Source of the DNA: Sphaeroforma sirkka | Lineage: Eukaryota > Opisthokonta > Ichthyosporea > Ichthyophonida | Direction of reading: 5' to 3' | Length of the DNA: 37,500 nucleotides | Assembly: GCA_001586965.3 (NCBI GenBank) | Contig: LUCW03000322.1 | Coordinates: 35,001-72,500, forward strand | In this document: piece after piece, positions 31,926 through 37,500 of the stretch | Position numbering within the stretch: position 1 is the stretch's first letter | How the letters are laid out: each line of letters begins with the position of its first letter | Made by a program: the position numbers and the translations under genes | The notes under the pieces: generated by a model | Told to the model about the DNA's origin: nothing | What the model saw: the letters and a program-made list of their open reading frames with translations, nothing else | Databases searched by the model: none

Positions 31926-32305
31926 TCATAGCATTCCAATAACTATGGCGTTCACTCTGGTTCCCACAGGAATTTCGGTCCTGCCCCCTTCCTCCACGGG
32001 TGGTATCTCGAGCAGTACATTCGCAGACTTCATACTGCACGGGGATGAAGGGGAAGCCATTTAAATCATACGTGTCTATCGGAATACGTTGATTATCTAC
32101 TGACATGTCAGTACAACATATAGAGATCACATTTTAATCACGTCATAGCCATTATTCAATGGCGCACGGTGCGGGGATTGGTTTGATCCGATTTTGCATC
32201 TGATTCGATACTTAAAATAATGGCTATCACTTGTGAAGATCTGAAGATATCACGCGCATTCATACACTCACACAATACAAATACACACATAAACATACAA
32301 AGATA

Positions 32306-32384
<79 letters not shown>

Positions 32385-32602
32385 GCGTCTATACATATAC
32401 ATATACAACAAACACACACACACACACACACACATACACACATATATATATTGTATATGTATGTACATATATACATATATGTGTATACATGCAATAAAAA
32501 AAACATACACGCATACATATTATCATAATTTTATACATACACACGTACGTACATACGTATACACATACGTACACACACATACATACACACACACACACAC
32601 AT

Positions 32603-32633
<31 letters not shown>

Positions 32634-32986
32634 CCTTAACAAGCGAGAGCTACACTGGCTGCCAGTGGTAGCTGCCACAAAGCAGTGCTGCTGCATGTCC
32701 CATCTGACATTGGCCCGTTGGTACTCTGGGCGGGGGTCTAGACGGGCGGCGAATGAGAGCTGTATGGTACACGGACAAGGGAGTAAGCCAATGCTTATAT
32801 ACTGGGACAAGCGATAGAGTGGACTGTGTGGGAGGGTAGTAGGTATATTCATGCATGGGCTATACTGATACAAGGAATAAATGGGCAAAGCATAGAAAGA
32901 ACAGACGAAGTATGCACGGCGCATATAGCTACACACGCATCTTCACCACAATAGGATATATATATATATAGATATATAGATATTAA

Positions 32987-33020
<34 letters not shown>

Positions 33021-33106
33021 CTATATATATATATACATATACATATATACATATATTTATGTAAATATATATATATATATATATTATAAATATATGTATA
33101 TATATA

Positions 33107-33163
<57 letters not shown>

Positions 33164-35824
33164 GGCAATACAATTGTCACACCACAATCAAAGTATACCC
33201 TCGCACGCGTGTACGCACACACCTGCACCTCAATGCGGGGCAATTGAGGTTGTACGTGCCCACACAGTTTGCGGATGAACGGATGGACAAACAAATGGAA
33301 TGTAACGATCGCTGAGACGGGATTCCCAGGAAGTCCGAAGAATAGCACTTTCTTTCCACCGCCTGCAGGGTTTTTGGGGATTAGGGTTCAGGGGTTTTAG
33401 AGTTTAAGGGGTTCATATTTTATGTGAGGTTTCGGGTTAGAAGTTTTAGGGGTTTAAGGGATTTCAAGGTCTTTAAACGGGATTTCAAGGTTTTTAAACG
33501 GTATTCAAGATTTTAGGGGTTTAGGGCTCAACGTCGACAACACACGCGTTTGTACGCTTATCGTAGCTACGAGTGTTGGTGCTGTATGAAAGTGGGGGGT
33601 TTGCGTGTCTTGAATGGGTTGCGCCTTCAAATAGGCCCTATTTTGGCTGCCATCTAACAGTCATAGGCCCGGCTGCCTTGCACGTGTGATTGGATGGGTA
33701 TAGGTGTGACAAATAGCCGCTACTCTACACAGATATCTTGGGGGAGTGGGAAGGGAAGAGGCTGGGAACACAAGGCGATTGGATTTGACGTGTTTCCATG
33801 GTTACCGTAGTAGACAGTATTAGGAGCGTGCAACCAGTCTGCAGTAAGGTTGGTCGCCACTAAGTCCGAGTCCAGCCGATACAGCAGCATGGCTAGGTAT
33901 CCCGTGGTGGCATGTGCTTCAGATTACAATGGGCTAAGCACGCACCTGTCCACTAAAACGGGACAGGACCCTTCTGGACCTGCACCCGAATCAGTAGGTG
34001 CATGCAACCCGCACACAAGCCATTCTGCAGGATTTGAGGTGCGTGTGTCGCATGCATGTACTTCAATTTACAATAGGGCAAGCACTGCACCTGTCCACTA
34101 CAATGGGACAAGACACTTCTGGACCTGCACCCGAATCAGTAGGTGCATGCAATCCGCACACAAGGTACTACAGGTCTATTCTGCAAGATTTGAGGTGCGT
34201 GTGTCGCATGCATGTACTTCGGATTAGAATGAGGCAAGCACTGCACCTGTCCACTACAATGGGACAAGGCACTTCTGGACCTGCACCCGAATCAGTAGGT
34301 GCATGCCACCCGCACACAAGGTACTACAGGTCCATTCTGCAAGATTTGAGGTGCGTGTGTCGCATGTTCCGCTGGCATGCGCAACACGGAGCAGTTGGAC
34401 AGGGCAGTCTTAGCATGACTCAACTCATCGCCACTGCAATAGAGCCAAGACTGAGATACAAAAGGACTGTAGTATACACGCACATAGCTCATAACTATGT
34501 ACACACACATAGCTCCTAGTTTTCAGCCGGGATGTAAGGTCTGACGCACGCAGCCAACGAGCGGAGACAGCCCCATCCCACCAACACACGTACGTATGTC
34601 GCCCACGCAGTTGTGCATGTAGCACAGCCAGAAAGAATCACACTGCTTACGCTAATATGGCAAATGTAGCGGAAGGAGGGAGGTGTGGGGGGGGGGGGGG
34701 GTATATTAGGCCTTTTCAGACTACACGTACATTGCACGGATATGAAGTATGACACTCCTTACGTTGTACTGTTGCGAACGTCGCGGGTTTCCCTGGTTTC
34801 ATGAACACGCGGCCAAAGTGTATGTCTGCCTTGAGATCATTCTGCAGGAGTGTGACAAATATATAAACAAACAAGTATACGTAAGTATATGTAAGTATAT
34901 GAAAGTATATGCAAGCACATGTAAGTATACGTAAGCATATGAAAATATATTCAAGTATAGGTAAGTATGTGTGAATATATGTAAGTATATGTAAGTATAT
35001 GTAAGCATATGTAAATATATGTAAGTATATATAAGTATATGTAAATATGTGTAGATATATGTAAGTATATGTACGTATATGTAAATATATATAAGTATAT
35101 GTAAGTATGCGTAAATATATGTAAGTACATGTTCGTATATGTAATTGCATGTAAGTATATATGTAAGTAATGTGTAAATGTACGTAAAGTATATGTACGT
35201 ATATGCAAATACATGTAAGTATATGTCAGTAAGTGTAAATATATGTAAGTGAATGTAAGTGTAGGCAAGTATATATAAATATGTGTAAGTATATGTAAAT
35301 ATATGTAAGTGAATGTAAGTATAAGCAAGTATATATAAGTACATGTAAATATATGTAAAACCTTTGTAAGTATATGTCGAACTAGAGACCGCACCGCATC
35401 ATACACAGGTGGTGCGTGTGTGGGGTGCGCTGCGCAAGACACCTACTTGGGTAAGGGGTGAATACACACACCCCAATAATTGACATGACACGTCTGCTGT
35501 GAGGGCTCGCACCTATTGTGTGTAGCTCTGGTCTGTTAGCCGTACGGAGTAGTGACTCAGCATAACCGTATATATACGCTTTCAATGGTAGGTAAACACG
35601 TATCACAGCATATACGCTTGCAATGATAGGTAAACACGTATCACAGCATGTGCAAGGAAGGTTTAGACTCACCTGCAGCACGGGCTTAATAAGATCGGTC
35701 TCGCCCATACTCACGCCGCCTGTTGTGATGATGATATCCGCAGATATCAGTGCCTGAAGTACGAAGGGGAAAAATATACGCAGTAATAAGTTGGATGTAA
35801 TAATAAGATGTATATATTAATAAG

Positions 35825-35855
<31 letters not shown>

Positions 35856-36328
35856 ATGGCACTCGTACCTCTTCCAAGGCATCCCTGAGCGCTTCTCTTC
35901 TGTCCACAACCACTCCTGCGTCCACAGGTTTCCCGCCAGCGGAACGAACGGCACTCATCAGCATCACCTGCACAAGATAAACAAACGCAAACATAAGTAT
36001 AATATCAGGAACATTAGAGGAAGATAGGGGAAGAGTGGTGTATGAAGGAGTGAGATATAGAGTAAAGTAGGCGAGCTTGGTTGGGAAACAGGTTGTATAG
36101 TCATACCAGTCCCAAAGTTTATATACATATATATATATACATATATATCTATATATACAATAAAATATTAAATACAATAATAATAATAATTGTTATATTA
36201 ATAATAATAATACTAATAAACATGATATATTATATATATATATATATAATATGCAACAATAATAATATATATTAATTATAGTATTATTAATAAAAATGAT
36301 ATACATATATGCGTACATATACATATAC

Positions 36329-36365
<37 letters not shown>

Positions 36366-36391
36366 TACATATCTATATATATAACTATATA

Positions 36392-36438
<47 letters not shown>

Positions 36439-37125
36439 TGATGAAGGGTATAGCCGCACACTATAACACGTTGATTTCATCAAGATTACATTTCAAACTA
36501 TGATTGGTGGTATGAATATGCTAATGTTGTGCATGTATTGTATGTATGTATATGTATATAAACCTCAATACATACATGAATATAACGAACGTATCACACA
36601 GTAGTTCGCCTCGATGTGGCTCTGGAGGCACACATATATGTACTAGTTTCGTTGAGATCCAGGCTTATGTATATACACACGCGCACACTTCCAACTACTT
36701 CAAAGACATGACCAAAATATCACTGTTGGTATTAATATATAAAACTGTCCAGAATATATGTACATGATAGATATGGGTTAACGGATTGAAAACGTTCCAA
36801 GAGGGGTATACGCAGGTTATATATGATGTAACTAGCCCATGATTGATATTGCACACTCGGTACTAACATACAAAGTCAAAGATATATGCACATAAGAAAC
36901 ACAGATTAACAGCTTGTAAACATTATGATAGACGTGATTAAACTGATCGCTCTCACAACACCGTACTGTACATACATATCTATAACCCGTGTCAGGATAC
37001 CATACAACTAGCACGTCAGCTAGTACAGCTCATGTACCTTATTGCTATCGTAAATCTTCCCTGGCGGTGGCGTGGTTCCGTTGTCATGTGGGTGTAGCTC
37101 GTTTCCGGTGGAGAGGATATGGACT
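31926..37125 (-). CDS. Gephyrin/MoeA-like molybdenum insertase, C-terminal exons
   Basis: Seven exons on the minus strand: 37125-37038, 35967-35869, 35753-35673, 34841-34763, 33362-33223, 32759-32635, 32034-31926 (TGA). Every junction is GT-AG with matching phase. Encoded in order are the MoeA blocks [77 protein letters not shown] and [13 protein letters not shown], ending near VIGML. MoeA-type enzymes hydrolyse adenylated molybdopterin and insert molybdate in the last step of cofactor synthesis. The GGVSMGE-x-D and LPGNPVS loops carry active-site residues and are intact. The final blocks resemble animal gephyrin more than bacterial MoeA. The N-terminal half, and any fused MogA-type domain, lie past the right edge. 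Introns hold large satellites. Confidence 0.92.
32307..32634. repeat. (TA)n and (CA)n microsatellites in the last intron
   Basis: (AT)n at 32307-32390, (AC)n at 32409-32440 and 32571-32634. The last CA tract abuts the donor of exon 32759-32635, so on the transcribed strand the intron begins GTGTGTGTG. Confidence 0.9.
32957..33160. repeat. (TA)n with (CA)n core in intron
   Basis: Long TA runs flank a CA block at 33111-33146, between exons 33362-33223 and 32759-32635. Confidence 0.9.
33363..33530 (-). repeat. Degenerate telomere-like tract at an intron 3' end
   Basis: Plus strand reads repeated GGGGTTTAG/TTAGGG/GGGTTTAAGG. On the transcribed strand this is CCCTAAA-like and leads straight into the acceptor CCCTGCAG of exon 33362-33223. 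Confidence 0.7.
33911..34366. repeat. Three-copy 144-156-bp tandem repeat in intron
   Basis: Copies begin at about 33911, 34055 and 34211. Each contains CACCTGTCCACTA, TCTGGACCTGCACCCGAATCAGTAGGTGCATGC and GATTTGAGGTGCGTGTGTCGCATG. The last two copies are 156 bp, divisible by three, which creates long plus-strand ORFs that I do not count as genes. Confidence 0.9.
34687..34701. repeat. Run of 15 G
   Basis: Uninterrupted G homopolymer just past the donor side of exon 34841-34763, so C-rich in the transcript. Confidence 0.9.
34871..35385. repeat. GTAAGTATAT satellite in intron
   Basis: About 45 imperfect ~10-12-bp units of GTAAGTATAT. The plus-strand unit equals an ideal 5' splice site, but the gene is transcribed from the minus strand, where it reads ATATACTTAC. 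Long Tyr/Leu/His ORFs here are repeat artefacts. Confidence 0.9.
36121..36435. repeat. TA and TAA microsatellites in intron
   Basis: TA runs at 36121-36160, 36226-36250 and 36318-36435, with ATA/AAT triplets between. Lies in the 1-kb intron between exons 37125-37038 and 35967-35869. Confidence 0.85.
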
Positions 37126-37500
37126 CTGCGCGGCCCGTTGAATGGCCAGGGTGTGAGAGGATGTCAATCGTGTCAAAACCACAGGAGAGTTGCCAGAGCT
37201 ACCTATACGAGCTACCTACATCTAACACGCGCTTTATTACTAGATGCTCAGGTGTACAGTTGGCAATAGTCTTGCATATTGTATTATGATGTAGTACGTC
37301 TATCGATCATATAGATTCCTCGGCGCACTCGAGCCCCTTGCCGGTTGGGTGTGGCTGCACCCGGTTGTGTATACCAGGCAGTACAAGTGGATAAGATTCA
37401 GTGCAGGTGCTGTGATAGTCTACCCCAGTAGCATACTACCGTGGCGGTGGTGGTGGTGATGGTGATGGTGAAAGGTTCAACACACACACACACACCACTA
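37126..37500 (-). other. Intron of the gephyrin-like gene; no further exon seen
   Basis: The acceptor CGCGCAG at 37130-37126 follows a pyrimidine-rich stretch. No MoeA block is recognisable further right. A GTGGTG/GATGGT repeat (37440-37472) and a CA run (37480-37496) close the window. Confidence 0.5.

Noticed and set aside
32156..33187. ORFs of Tyr-Ile and Cys-Val runs
   Set aside because: Translation of TA and CA microsatellites in introns of the gephyrin-like gene.
33850..34519. Plus-strand ORFs of 125 and 173 codons
   Set aside because: Created by the 156-bp tandem repeat; antisense to an intron of the gephyrin-like gene.
34799..35442. Minus-strand ORFs of Tyr/Leu/His/Ile repeats up to 181 codons
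   Set aside because: Translation of the GTAAGTATAT satellite within an intron.

Overview
The window looks nuclear and eukaryotic. Its protein-coding genes are split into short exons (80-250 nt) with GT-AG introns whose phases match across junctions. Introns and spacers are full of TA, CA and longer tandem repeats, and one decayed LTR-type retroelement is present. There is no operon structure. The gene set (a seven-TM/RGS-like protein, a gephyrin-type MoeA, and a GATA factor with CX2CX17CX2C fingers) suggests a unicellular relative of animals or fungi with a repeat-rich genome, such as an ichthyosporean. That assignment is inference. TTTAGGG-like tracts in introns do not settle the lineage.

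Layout. 1-5435 (+): 3' part of a gene with membrane-spanning exons followed by an RGS domain; its 5' exons lie to the left of the window. The gene carries several local tandem duplications of exon/intron boundaries, one of which produces a second, phase-compatible 48-nt exon. 5654-5917 (+): an orphan open segment ending in a membrane helix. 6385-9403 (-): a gene with one N-terminal C2H2 finger and a long Gln-rich region; the frame slips inside a (CCACAA)n coding repeat. 9404-13789: AT-rich, cryptically simple DNA with many T-run/A-run palindromes and no gene seen. 13790-17930: a broken Gypsy-like element with gag, nucleocapsid and protease remnants, plus a pair of ~0.6 kb inverted arms. 18000-24650: short protein-like scraps without long frames, a 5'-truncated tRNA-Val(AAC), and one 100-codon ORF. 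25361-26250: a 27-bp minisatellite. 26362-30006 (-): an uninterrupted 1214-codon GATA-type zinc-finger gene. 30007-31900: AT-rich spacer. 31926-37125 (-): the last seven exons of a gephyrin/MoeA-like molybdenum cofactor gene, whose 5' part lies beyond the right edge.

The genes do not form a shared pathway. One acts in G-protein signalling, two are probable transcription regulators, and one is a cofactor-synthesis enzyme. The most unusual themes are local exon duplications, telomere-like tracts placed beside splice sites, splice-donor-like satellites, a third Cys4 motif and an in-frame tail beyond the stop in the GATA gene, and a frame slip in the polyglutamine gene. All splice models were made by eye from phase, GT-AG and protein-family agreement; no alignment or transcript data were available.
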